A DNA stretch of 64,000 bases from Phoenix dactylifera. Taxonomy: Eukaryota; Streptophyta; Magnoliopsida; Arecales; Arecaceae. A model generated the notes under the pieces. That model saw only the letters and a list, made by a program, of their open reading frames with translations, ran no database searches and was not told the DNA's origin. Below, piece by piece: positions 11,471 through 22,607 of this stretch; positions within the stretch are counted from its first letter, which is position 1, and each line of letters opens with the position of its first letter. A program made the translations under genes and the position numbers. The stretch covers positions 10,680,694-10,744,693 of the forward strand of contig NC_052405.1 in NCBI RefSeq assembly GCF_009389715.1, in the 5' to 3' direction.

Positions 11471-11639
11471 GTTTGAGGAATAATATGGACATGGTGACAG
11501 AAAAAGACATGAGTTTTGCTTAAAAGTATTGCCAGTTCCAGAATAAATTGAGGGTCTTTCACCCTCATGTGCTTGTTACAGTGACATTGCTTGTTTGAAA
11601 TCCTTTTTCATGGCATGTGCATGAACTATTCAACTCTGT

Positions 11640-14600
11640 TTTGTTTAATAATGCAGTGTGATTTAAGACTAAAAGTTATCTCGGTACAACATTAGAACTA
11701 TTTTTCTTTCTTGGTTGTTACAGTCATTGCGTATTAAGAAATAATAATTTAGTGGCAATGCTAGCTCCAATCAACTTTTCATTATTATCCAATACTAGCT
11801 CATGTAATTAATCGTTAAACAGAAGCAATCCTATTGGTTTACACTAACCAGTGTAGTTCAGAATAATGGCTATTATGTTATCGTGGCTGTTGTAATGGTT
11901 TTAGAGACTGTCATTATTTTATATACAACAAGAAAATTTTATTGTAGAGAGTGGTGGCAAGTATTTAACTACCGATGTGTACCAGTTGGTATGTCACTTC
12001 TAATTTGTTGTGTTGGCATCAAGAAGACAAAAAGTCCATACCATAGTGGCGAGGTATCATTGTGGCTACTGGTAGTGATACTTCAACTCAATAGAAAAAA
12101 CATATAAAGAGATATTATAGAATTATGCCATGAAGAGATATGATAGCAATATTCATGGGGAAACAAAGGTGAATCTCTTGGGTTTTTTCTTTTTCTCGTT
12201 ATCTACAATTTCAGTTCCTAACTCAGTAATTCTGTAAAGTGGAAGAGAATGACGATGGTCAAAGAGAATGAAGATGGTGTTGTTGCAAGAAATGTTTAGG
12301 GTTTTCCCTAAAGTGGACTTTGCCTCATTCTCATTTGCTTGATCTAGACTACTATTGTTTGCAAGTTCTTGATAGAATTTTGGACCTTGGTTTAATTTGA
12401 ATGTGTTGAAAAAACCGGTTCGGTCCACCCATGAAGGTTCGGTCCACCCATGAGGGTTCAACCAAACCGGTTAACCAAAAGACATGATCTTCCGTGTCCA
12501 AAAGAGATGTTTCTCCATAGACATCTCTCCAACTCTTAAACTGCCAATTGACAGTTATACATTGAAGCTATATATATGTGCAAGACTTCATTTCGTAAAA
12601 GAGTGTGGTTAAGAGATTCTCTGTAAGTGTCTTAGGTATTTAGGTTGTGGAAAACAATAGATTTTCATTGGTAAAATTCACTCCTCGACCAGTGAATCGA
12701 ACCAAAGGGAAAACTATAAATAATCCAAAATTCTTGCTGGTGTTAATGTGTTTATCTTTCAGTATGGATAGTATTGTGCTTTCTTTTGTTTGGTATTTAG
12801 AGTTTGGTTCATTTTGCTGGTGGCCTACATCCTTCATAGGGTTGTATGACCCTTTATTTGTTGTCTTCTTCTTTCTCTACTTTTCTTGGATCACCTTCTG
12901 GTCTATTTTTGTGATTATTTAGTTCTCAATAAAATACTGGTGTATTTTTCACCTTTTCCTTCAAAAAAAAAAAAATATCGTCACTGGAAGACAACAATGA
13001 CTAGTTTATTGCATGGAATAGTTGATTGCATTATAACTTTGTCAATGACATTCTTGCTCCCTATAATATAATGAATTATTAGACTCTCTCCCACATAAAT
13101 AGTACATGTTTTCAATAACTTCAATTTACATATATAGACAAATGTGCCACTTGTGATATGGCTAGTTCCACATATTTCATCTGAAGGTTAGGAACTCTAC
13201 TCATACGTTTCATGTTACAGGTTCAAAGTAGTAGGCACGCTGGTGATCCTTGGTTTATATCAAATCAAAGAAACCTAGGCAAGATTGGGATTTAAGCAAA
13301 AAATAAGGAAAATTTATTTATGAGTAATTAAACCAAGACCATCATGGTTGGTTTAATTGGTTCCTATGTAAAACTGACATGTAGAAATCAAGAAGAGCCA
13401 CACCACTTTGTGATTTTCAACATAACTTAGACATGAGCTTCCTTCTATTTTTGCGAATATTTTTCTCGTTTTCTTTTAAGATTACGAGAGAATTTGTTGG
13501 TTTGATTTAGTCCTATATGATTGCAATTAGTTGGCATTTAAGTGCAAGCCAAGAATTTACGTGCAAACCCAGAATGCAATTTGTCAGGAATAAAATAAAT
13601 GCAAGAATGCATGAAATTTTTATGTCCATAAGACAATAATTTTATAGGGCCTACCAGAGGATTGCCAATTAATGATTCTAGAATATTATTTCTTAGCTTG
13701 TGTAAGATAGTTACAAGTATATTTTGTTTCTCCTCCTCCTCCTCCTCCTCCTCTTCATCTTCTCTCTCTTTCTCTCAATCTCTCTCTCTCCTTTCTCTCT
13801 CTCACTTACTCAAACATGCATGTGTGCATGTACACATCCATACAAATCTTGAATGGTATAAAAAGATACTGAAAAATGTCCCATCAGGATATTTGAAGCT
13901 CCTAATGATAGCTGCTTTGTTTCAAGGAGTTGCCTTTCATGCCATGGATAAGAAAACTCTATAATCTCTTTACAAAGTCTAGATCATTGCATGTTATAAT
14001 GAATAATTAGATCTTTACATGTGTATTCAGTAGATATCAGCATTGACAAACCAACGTCAAAAAAATATTGCACTATAATATTATGTACCAACTTGGGCTG
14101 CAAGAACAGGATATCATGTGATTCACATAGAATAAGCTGTGGAGATTATTTGACAATCTTTGAAACACGGTAACTCAATTCAAATCAGGTGCAAGCATAA
14201 GGGCTGTTACTTGTGCCATTACATCCGCTTCATAACCCATGGAGCATGCACTGTGGGCAATTGCAAATGAAAAATAAGTGTCAACTAATATAAACTGCAC
14301 CTTGAATAGGGTTTTTTCTTGGGGAGCTTAAGGCAAGGGACATGAAAAGCTAGTCAATAGCAGTTCCATTACTCAATCACTATAGGGGACCATTCCTTGG
14401 AGTTGGCCAATCTTTTATCATAAATTAGGGTTGCATATGTCAAGCAGCTGGTGACAAGTCCATGCCACCCCATCAACCCTACTTTAATTGCTTGATATAT
14501 ATATCCTTTCTACTCTTTCTTTTATCTATCTGACGAATTTTTTTCTTACTTCTTATTCATAAATGTATTAATGTTATTTGAGAAACATTGGACCTATTTT

Positions 14601-14702
14601 GTAGTTTAGAGATAGATAGAGAGGCGAGTGGTGGCAAAACCGAAGATGCATGAGATCAAGGGTGGTGGCGGCAAGTATATGTTAGAACGATGCTATAACC
14701 CT
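11640..14702. other. Intergenic DNA, no gene
   Basis: No supported gene. A block at about 12420-12975 has a different texture: a direct repeat of a short phrase (ggttcggtccacccatga, twice at 12417-12455), and at its right end AATAAA (12928-12933) followed by 13 A (12963-12975), as in an inserted copy of a transcript or an LTR remnant. A CTC/CT microsatellite lies at 13731-13802. Confidence 0.45.
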
Positions 14703-14906
14703 CCGATGATGCTTATAAGCGTCGTCTTAGGTCTCAGGCTTCCGATGACGCTTCTAAGCGTCGTTTTAGAGTAGTGTTGGGCATGAAAGTTAGCGTAGGA
14801 TTCCGATGATGCTTTTAAGCGTCGTCTGCTCTTTTTCCTCTTTTCAGTTCTTAGCCTCCAATGATGCTAATAAGTGTCGTACTTTCCACAACACTAGTTA
14901 GCGTCG
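14703..14906. repeat. Cluster of near-palindromic 25-bp repeats
   Basis: Four copies lie at about 14703, 14742, 14803 and 14858, each like ccgatgatgcttataagc followed by gtcgtc. Each is an imperfect palindrome (GATGATGCTT against AAGCGTCGTC), and a fifth half-copy lies at about 14895. Repeated short GACGCTT...AAGCGTC units are typical of the subterminal regions of plant CACTA (En/Spm) transposons, but I could not find convincing CACTA/TAGTG ends, so the assignment is tentative. Confidence 0.5.
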
Positions 14907-17490
14907 TTGTATTTTCATGCTTGCTGATGTTACTTGGAAGCGCCAGCAAATTTTGGTGTTGAAGCCAAAATTACGGACACCTCTACCTAGCATTAGCATG
15001 TATATGTCGGCATTTTCTACTTTTTCGGTAGTAGACATTGCCATGTTTCCAGCCCCATGATGAAGCACTAATATTGTCTCATTTCTATCGTATGACGGTT
15101 TGTCGATATTGTCATATTTCTAGATCATATCGAGGTATTGATAATATGTGACTAATTCAAAGCTTAAAATCAATTCAAGCACTTTGATTCCTATCTTAGA
15201 CAAAACATGTTAAATTTTCAAGTGTGACAATGTTTAATTCATAAATTCTAAATAAATTCCAAGTTAAGAGTTCTTATTTTACCATAATAATTTTAAAATT
15301 AGAGCCATTCATTGGGAAAATGATCGATCACTTTCTTTAAAGTGAACATATCCATATATAAATAAACATTTATAAAATACAAGAGAGCATGTAGGAGAGG
15401 TACTTATCTTAATTATGTTGTGTGCAACCCAAGTCAGTAATATATAATTATAATGAATTGAAGTAGCATCAACATCTAGTAAAAATTGCTTACTTCATGA
15501 AAAGAACGTCCGCCTATCAACATCCTCGACTTCGTCTGAGATAATTTCTCCATTTACCTTATATGGCTTAATTAATTGTTGTAAACATCATCATACATCT
15601 CTAACCCCGAATCTTGTCTCCAAAGACCAGCACTAATTCTAGGGTTTCTCTAATCTACTATAAATCCAAACTATTATACAATTTTAAATAAGATGAGGCT
15701 AGGGTTCACCTCAATTAGAAGCCAAACAAATATCAAGACATCAAACTAGCCATCTTCTTGCCAAAAATAGTTGCTCACCTCCTACACAAACCCAATTACC
15801 CATTAAATTAGGGGAAAATATGAGAAAATATTAGAGACTTCAGTGGAGAATAAAATAAAAAGAAGTGGGGTGAGATAGGTGAATAGAGAGACAAAGAGCA
15901 AGCAAAGGGGTGGTTGGTTCTAGAGAGAGAGAGAGGAGAGGTGGTAGAGGTGGCTCTTGATGGTGCCAGTGTGGGCGGTGCATGAGAGGAGAAAGCAACA
16001 ACATATTGTGAGAAAAATGGAAGATGTTTACACATGGAAGAGAACAGAAGAGGATAGACAATTCTTACATAATGAAGGAAGAAGAGGAGACGAAATGGGG
16101 GCCATGGAGATGTCCCCTCTCTCTCGACAACGGTTTGGATCTTCCAATTTGTGTTAAACAATTGCTACTATTTGTCGAACTTGTTGACTCCAAATTGTTG
16201 CAAGGTGAATTATGGCATACACCTAATACTAACTATTTTACATAATGAATGATTTGAGTTGACTATAAAATTGCTTTTTATCAAGGTAATATAACTTTGT
16301 GGTAAATAATGAGACCCACAAGCATGTTACTTCAAACTTGTGGCATATGCGTGACAAATAGAATTTTCATGCATTTTTTCTAGATTATCATGCTCCAGCA
16401 TAAATTTAATTAATTATAGACATTATTAGGTACATGACTGCATCATAAATAGTGAAATTACTATTGCAAATCTATGATACAAAGAGGCACAACAGCTTCA
16501 TGGATTGAGAATCTGACCTAAACTTTACTATAATATCATGTCTATCATATTTGACTTTAATTTGCCAACAATTATTTGCTCCGTTGGTTGGCATCACATG
16601 AGTCACCCTTAAGGCCTTTCCTTTAAGAGGTCCATGTTACAAATCCTGGATATTGCTAAAAAAAATATTTTAATTTTGAGCATATAAGATCAACATGATT
16701 AAGATGTCTTGGAAATATATAAATTCTTTTCTTATTTGATGAAATATTTTAGAATATAAACCTAAATGCATCTTTATGGAGAAACTAGAGAACGTGTCCA
16801 TATGTATATGTATAACCCTCATCCTTCCCAAGAGATTTATAAAAGTCTGAAACATAATTAAAATATCATAAATAAGATTACAACATATCATATTTAGGAT
16901 CATGAAGACCCTTAAAATTTTGCTTTATATTCTATAATTTCTATATTTAACCCCTAAACTCATTCTTCCGCATAACTATTTCATCTATTTCTACAAGTCA
17001 AAATTTCCATATATAATTTGTTCCTCCGTTCTCCATGCGACCTATGAATATGGAAACACTGAAGTGGAAACCAGCGGAGAAAGAAATATCATGCCAATCA
17101 TATCGGATATATACGCATTTAATGGTTCCTTAGATTTTGTGTTAATTTACCTTCTTTTTACAACATCAAATTAGGAAGCGGGTCCCAGCCGTCCACTCGT
17201 CCATTTAAGTGAATCTCTCCCTGTCTCTCTTCCCTCGATATATCCTTCGGCCGCCATCTTCCATATCTTCTTCCGTGTCTTGGTCTCGTATCTGTCTTCT
17301 TTCATTGACGCTATCAGACCAGAGAGGAAGATGGTGGTGGTAAACGCCCACAAGTTATAGAGCGTTAGACGCGATTCAGGAGGTGAAGAAGAAAGCAAAA
17401 GTTTGGGAGGTGAAATGCCTACATACAACTCCGTCTAGGCATGGATTAGTTTCTCTTTTTTTTTTTCTTTCAAAGATCTATTTCTCTTGT
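14907..17490. other. Intergenic DNA, no gene
   Basis: AT-rich with a purine-rich stretch at about 15895-16135. Several short open frames on both strands are low-complexity and overlap each other. I see no homology to a known protein and no promoter-gene pair. Confidence 0.5.
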
Positions 17491-17602
17491 TATTTGTTAG
17501 CTTCACAAAGGAAGCAAAAATTACGGCGAGATCAGAAATGTTCTAACCTTTTTATACATGGATATATCATAAGCTAATCCATTGCACCTCATCCTTTGAA
17601 AG

Positions 17603-17647
<45 letters not shown>

Positions 17648-17815
17648 GGGAAAAAAAATAATCTATTGCTTCCCTCCTTTCGTACAGCCAGAAATATGCT
17701 GATAACTCTAAAATAACTATTTGTTAGGTTAAAAAAAGTAGCAAATAATATTACAGCGAGATTAGAAATATTATAACCTTATATTCGTTTATATGTCATC
17801 GAGCTAATCTATTGC
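17491..17815 (+). promoter_or_regulatory. Duplicated promoter segment of the third LBD gene
   Basis: A segment of about 95 bp occurs twice, at 17491-17585 and 17718-17815. Both start tatttgttag, share a core close to attacggcgagatcagaaat, and end near agctaatccattgc, with about 80% identity by eye. A (GA)n microsatellite (about 17606-17644) sits between them. They lie just upstream of the predicted non-coding first exon (about 17820-17905), so the pair is probably part of the promoter. Confidence 0.6.
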
Positions 17816-17905
17816 CTATCCCTTCCCTTCTTTTGCAGATTTCTCTGAGATAGATATCTGCATCTTCTCCTCGCTCCTAATTATATTGGCTAAAAAGATT
17901 CAAAG

Positions 17906-18145
17906 GTATGACTGATGAGCTTTTCTTTAAACGTTTAGATCTATGGCCATATCTTTCCAAAACCTTTTTCTTTTTCCTTCTCATCTTTGACATATTTCAT
18001 TAACCATTTCATTTCCTTTCCATTTGTTTGCGATGCTTAGCATAATATACATGCATATCTGCAGAATTGTATTGCTTCTGTTTTCATATTGAAATATACT
18101 AACATTCTTGGTAAAATTTTTATATATTGCTCATGTTGAGTGCAG
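17906..18145 (+). other. Predicted 5' UTR intron of the third LBD gene
   Basis: The donor ttcaaag|gtatgac lies at 17906 and the acceptor gagtgcag ends at 18145, nine bases before the ATG. At 240 bp it is much shorter than the matching intron of the 9705 gene. Confidence 0.55.
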
Positions 18146-18154
18146 GACCAATCT

Positions 18155-18838
18155 ATGTCGGACAACAACGTTCAAGGCTCCCCAGTCTCATCGGTGACCT
18201 CGACTGATTCACCACCACGGCAGGCGGCCTGCGCGCCCTGCGCAGCATGCAAGCGGTCGCGGCGCAGGTGCCCGCCGGGCTGTGTGTTTGCGCCCGTCTT
18301 CCCGCAGAACCAATATCAAAAGTTCATGAATGTGCACCGTGTATATGGCACCAGCAATGTGGGGAAGCTGCTGGCTGAGCTGCAGCCCCACCAGAGGGCG
18401 GCTGCAGCTGACTCGCTGGCCTATGAGGCTGAAATGCGCCTGCGCAACCCTGCGTTTGGCAGCCTTGGCATCATCACTCTTCTTCGGCAGCATCTCCGGG
18501 GACTGCAGCTTCAACTCGAAGCCGCTAAGGCGGAGCTGTCTCGTTATCAATCTATGAGCAACAGAGGGCTCAGGTATGGGGTGGTTCGCGGCGGTGGCGG
18601 CGGAGGTGGGAGGCAGGGGTTAGCGCAGGGGGTGATAAAAGATGATGCTCATGAGGATCGGGAACGAAAACCTATGGTGATGGGGCACAACGGTCAGTCT
18701 GTGATGGCTGCCATGCAGCAAGGAACAGACATGAATGCATCAGCCATGAGGAACAAGCCATATAGTGGGCAGTTTGCAGGGTCTAGTGGTGCTTGGGGCG
18801 ATGGGAACCACGGCACCAACCGCTTATTGGGTAGCTAG
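18155..18838 (+). CDS. LOB-domain (LBD) protein, canonical class I type
   Basis: The ATG at 18155 gives 227 aa. The open frame starts five codons earlier, at a GTG inside the intron, so that start is rejected. The zinc finger is complete (C29, C32, C39, C43), followed by AP.FP, then a canonical GAS block (FMNVHRVYGTSNVGKLL, about residues 57-73). A DSLAYEAEMRLRNP stretch (86-99) and a leucine zipper-like segment (about 104-128: leucines in LLRQHLRGLQLQLE) follow. This is the class I layout. The C-terminal 95 residues are Gly-rich and not conserved. It is the only fully canonical member of the local cluster and probably represents the ancestral state from which the others derive or diverge. 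Class I LBD proteins bind DNA in the nucleus and act in organ-boundary and root programmes; which one this is cannot be told from sequence alone. Confidence 0.88.
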   Translation: MSDNNVQGSPVSSVTSTDSPPRQAACAPCAACKRSRRRCPPGCVFAPVFPQNQYQKFMNVHRVYGTSNVGKLLAELQPHQRAAAADSLAYEAEMRLRNPAFGSLGIITLLRQHLRGLQLQLEAAKAELSRYQSMSNRGLRYGVVRGGGGGGGRQGLAQGVIKDDAHEDRERKPMVMGHNGQSVMAAMQQGTDMNASAMRNKPYSGQFAGSSGAWGDGNHGTNRLLGS

Positions 18839-18854
18839 AAGTTTGAAATTAAAG

Positions 18855-21031
18855 GTATTTGTTCATAGGTATTTGTTCATAGCTTTATCTTATATATAGC
18901 TTTTATGTTGCATGTGGCAAGCAAAAAGAACAGTAAATGGCATAAGTTCAGCAAAAGTTCATGATGAATATCCATTAAGAGATCGCTCACATGGAATTAA
19001 AAAAAAGAGAAAAGATACATATCATTTCAGTAAATGGCATCACGATAAGTTTTAATAGAATTTAGGAAGGAATAATTTAGAATTATTCAGGTAATTATAT
19101 GATCGATGTGGTTGTAAGAAATATGGCATGGAATCTGTTTGAGTTTGCAACATTAATAGTTGTATACTCAATTCGGACTGCATTTATCTTTTGGGGGAAT
19201 TTAAGGTCTTGGTAGAGAAAAATCAGTCTGTCGTGTTGATGCTTAGCTTTAATTTCATGACATGCATGCTCCTGCATTAAAGGTGCCGGCATTTATGTTA
19301 ATGATTACTTTGTATAACTATTCTCTGAAGGAAATGCCATTCTCCTTAATTCTTACTTTTTATGCATCTTGATTATAAGTTATGACAACTGGAACTGTTA
19401 TTATTTGAAACCGATGAATGGGAAGTAAAAGCTTCTTATAAATAGCTTATAGCAATCAAAATATGTACTAGATAATTTTGCTGTCATTTTCTTCCATAAA
19501 AGTTTTTTTTCCATCTTTCCCCTCTTAACTTAGTTTCATTTTCCTCCAATTTCAAGATCTCTGCTTTCAGTGCTTCAGTCTCGTGTGAAACAAAATGACT
19601 CATGAGCACTTAAATAGGATAAACAATGCCCAAAGTAGATTTGTTCTTGGGTGATCAGATGGACTTCAAAATTGACATTTTTTTTACAAAAAATTTAAGG
19701 ACAAGTGACCTTTAAAATGGATATTTTCACGGTAAAAGGAAAAAAAATTATTGCTTGCAATGTTATAAGTGCATGCATTTAGAGATCTTGATAATATCCA
19801 GCATGAAAAATGCTAGGACTATTCTCTCAGGTAAAGAAAAGTACTAAATCAATAAGTGATCCATCATTCTTATCATGCCTTTCTAGCTCTTGCATCAATT
19901 CCAATATCATGACTCTTCCCCTTTACCCTTCTTCCATGTAATCAACTTTTAATTTATTTTTTTTGCTTGGTTATTTGTATGCTGGTCTTTTTATTTTCTT
20001 AATAAAAGTGATTAGGCAAAAGTGATTAGGCTACCTGTAGTCTTTCCTTCAAATTCTGATGGTTCCCTTACAACCATCAAAAGAGGAATTAATGTCTACT
20101 GAGACATTGAATTCTAATGATTTATAAAATTTTCCAACTCTAACTAGGTTATTCAATCTCAATAAAGATCATCAGTAATTCTCTCAAAAATAAAGATCAT
20201 CAACAAAACTCTCTGTAAGATACAAGAGTTTGATTAATTCCAGAATGATGTCAAATCTGTTTAACTTCAATAAACACAACTCTACAACATTATTGGATAA
20301 CGCAGAATATTTCAGTCATTTTTCATGGGAGTAAGCACAGCATGCTATAAAGATACATGCATGGTTTTTTATAGCTTGAAATGCACCACAGAAGCTATAA
20401 AGGTGAATTTAATCCGTACCTAATCAGTTGGTTATTATAACTTGTGTCCTTCTAAGGGAGATCAACTAATAATAAGTGGGGCATAAGGCAGACTAAAAGT
20501 CACCACTGACGACTCATGCATTTTACTAAGACTTAACTGGAAAAAAAAATCATTTCAGAACTTCTAATGCAAGAACTGCTTGGGATTCTATGGTCAGCTG
20601 TTAGTTGGACCCTATAGAGAGAAATAAACAACAGAATATTCTTATAATTACAGGCAACTAAATGCAGAACAGCACAAAAGATGGCTATTTCTCTCTATAT
20701 CTCTTGAGAAGTTGTTATCCCTACAAAGAATATGCCAGCCTTCTCTCGTTTTTCTTCCAAGCTTTCTAAGCTTCTGCAATGACTAATTAAACTCCCTGTG
20801 CTCTCTTCTCTTTTCTCCCTCCGAGCAACAGACTGTAGGCTTCCGCGAAGCTTTGCTAATGCTTTCTGAGGGACTACCATGTTCTACTCTTGTACATATT
20901 CTCATGTTTAATTTGTTTATAATGTGTGCCAATACTTCTCTATTTCCTGGACAATAGACCTCCTAATCTTACTATTTTCATAAGCTAGCTGCTCCTTTTG
21001 CTCATATTTATTATTTCTTATGAAATTGTAG
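18855..21031 (+). other. Predicted 3' UTR intron of the third LBD gene
   Basis: The donor attaaag|gtatttg lies shortly after the stop, and the acceptor gaaattgtag ends at 21031. The exon that follows (gttgagggaagatgg, then gatacagagaaagagac) resembles the last exons at 2449 and 11471. The 2177-bp interval has no gene. Confidence 0.45.
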
Positions 21032-21249
21032 GTTGAGGGAAGATGGACAAACTTTTAAACAAAATGATACAGAGAAAGAGACCTCTGTATTCTTTGAACC
21101 AGTTTGCCAAATATTGAATTATACATTGTCTTCTATTCCAACTTCCTCCTGTATAATGTTGTTAATTATCTTCTTGATCTGGACATGTTACTATGGTGTT
21201 GGTGCTATTTTATAGAACTTTTCTTGTAAGATGTGCAGGAATGATCATG

Positions 21250-22470
21250 TTACTTGTCTTCTAAACTGATAAACACTATTATTTTTGGCGATAGAATTTA
21301 GATTCAAGTGTTACGATACGGGAGGATCACATCTACCTTGCCTTTCATGTCATGGTTATAACCATTCATGTTGAAGGTGATCAGCGATAGTGAGTAGGCT
21401 TTGTCAAGTATCCTCACACTCGGCTACAACCACCTCAGGCGCATACACTCAAGTGCAAATAGGTCCAATCATTGGACCCGTAATAAGGAGTCCCTCCTAT
21501 ATCATAAATATTTTGAATTAGTTGAAAGCCGGGCACAAATGAATGATAAGACTAATAAATAATTTGAAAATAATTAAATAATTTCCAGCCAAAGAAAAAT
21601 ATTTTTGGCTCATTTAGTAATTGTTCCAACCAAAATTCATCCATTTAATACCAAACTCTATGCTATTACCAGCCTATTACAGTGTTGACGGTATATCTAA
21701 TATGATGCTCGTTCAGTATACCGACTATCCATATGCCTCCGTATCGCATGCCGATTTGGTAATAACATGCTATAGTACGTATGGATTGGTAAATTTTGGT
21801 CCTAATTTTATTATCAAAAATACCGTTAGCACAATTAACAGGACTAAGGTGATTTATTGGCACCAAGGACCAACCGCGAGCTCCAACGCCGTCCAAATAG
21901 CCACAAGTGGCGCGGTGCAACTCGACCCATACGTAGCTTGAGCCGTAGGTTAAGTTGAGATACACGGGTCTAACACGCGTCATGAAGGAGCAGTGATTGG
22001 GCCTCATGGAACTCTTCTTGGATCAATGCAGGGAAAGGTGGCATCATTGCGCACTAGATATGGCCACCGACGAGGATACAGGGAGAGTTCGCTGTCTGAC
22101 ACGGATCAAAAGGTGTCAGCTAGTGCTCACGAAACACGACCCTGATTGGTTTCCCGGTTCCCATGATCCATTGACCGTCCGATCTCACCCTGTGTCAGAT
22201 CCAACGGCTTCCGTGAACCGGATTCCACGAAGCATCGTGCTGTGGTGCTCCACCCCACTCACACCCCGGGCCGCTCCCATATCAAACCATCCGACGGCCA
22301 CCGTTGGTTACAACACCCGGACACGGGGTCTATCCACTAGAGAATAGCCACGTAACAGGATTAGTGGCATTTTCGCAGATATATGAAAAAGTAGGTATTT
22401 TAGTTAATAGGGTTGTTTATAAGCCGCTGCGTTCTTCCGACCCATCTCTCCCGTGTGTTTTCGGGGGTCA
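21250..22470. other. Intergenic DNA upstream of LARP6
   Basis: AT-rich to about 21840, then a GC-richer stretch to 22340 that is probably distal promoter. A TGGGCC box occurs at about 21997. Open frames in the GC-rich part overlap on both strands and are compositional artefacts. Confidence 0.5.
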
Positions 22471-22473
22471 GCC

Positions 22474-22480
22474 TATAAAT
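22474..22480 (+). promoter_or_regulatory. TATA box of LARP6
   Basis: The sequence cctataaatacc lies 98 bases before the LARP6 start codon, giving an expected transcription start near 22505 and a leader of about 70 bases. Confidence 0.6.
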
Positions 22481-22554
22481 ACCGCCGATAGAACCGCTCT
22501 TTTCTCTCGAGAATTTCCTCTCCGTTATTCTCCGCCCTCTCGGGCTTCTATTCA

Positions 22555-22607
22555 AAACCCTAGGCCAAGAAAGCAAAATGGCCGAAGAAATCCTCCAACA
22601 AACCCTA
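22555..22607 (+). promoter_or_regulatory. Two telo-boxes around the LARP6 start codon
   Basis: AAACCCTA occurs at 22555-22562 in the leader and again at 22600-22607 inside codons 8-10. Telo-boxes near the start of transcription are known from plant translation and ribosome genes. A role here is inference. Confidence 0.5.

Larger units (their letters stand above)
9640..11640 (+). repeat. Segmental duplication unit 3 (LBD copy 2 plus downstream DNA)
   Basis: Third and best preserved unit of the segmental duplication. Similarity to units 1 and 2 starts upstream of the ATG (a shared aacagttca-type stretch before the acceptor) and runs to the exon after 11470. That exon shares gttccag and ttgagggtcttt phrases with unit 1 at about 2532-2560. 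Confidence 0.75.

Noticed and set aside
12153-12922. Frames of about 90-100 aa on both strands
   Set aside because: Part of a block that looks inserted (A run with AATAAA); low-complexity hydrophobic residues and no domain.
12440-12975. Solo LTR of a Copia-type element
   Set aside because: Texture is suggestive, but I found no TG...CA ends and no target duplication, so I do not call it.
15808-16161. 117-aa Ser/Pro/Leu-rich frame on the - strand
   Set aside because: Generated by a purine-rich tract; no start context or conserved motif.
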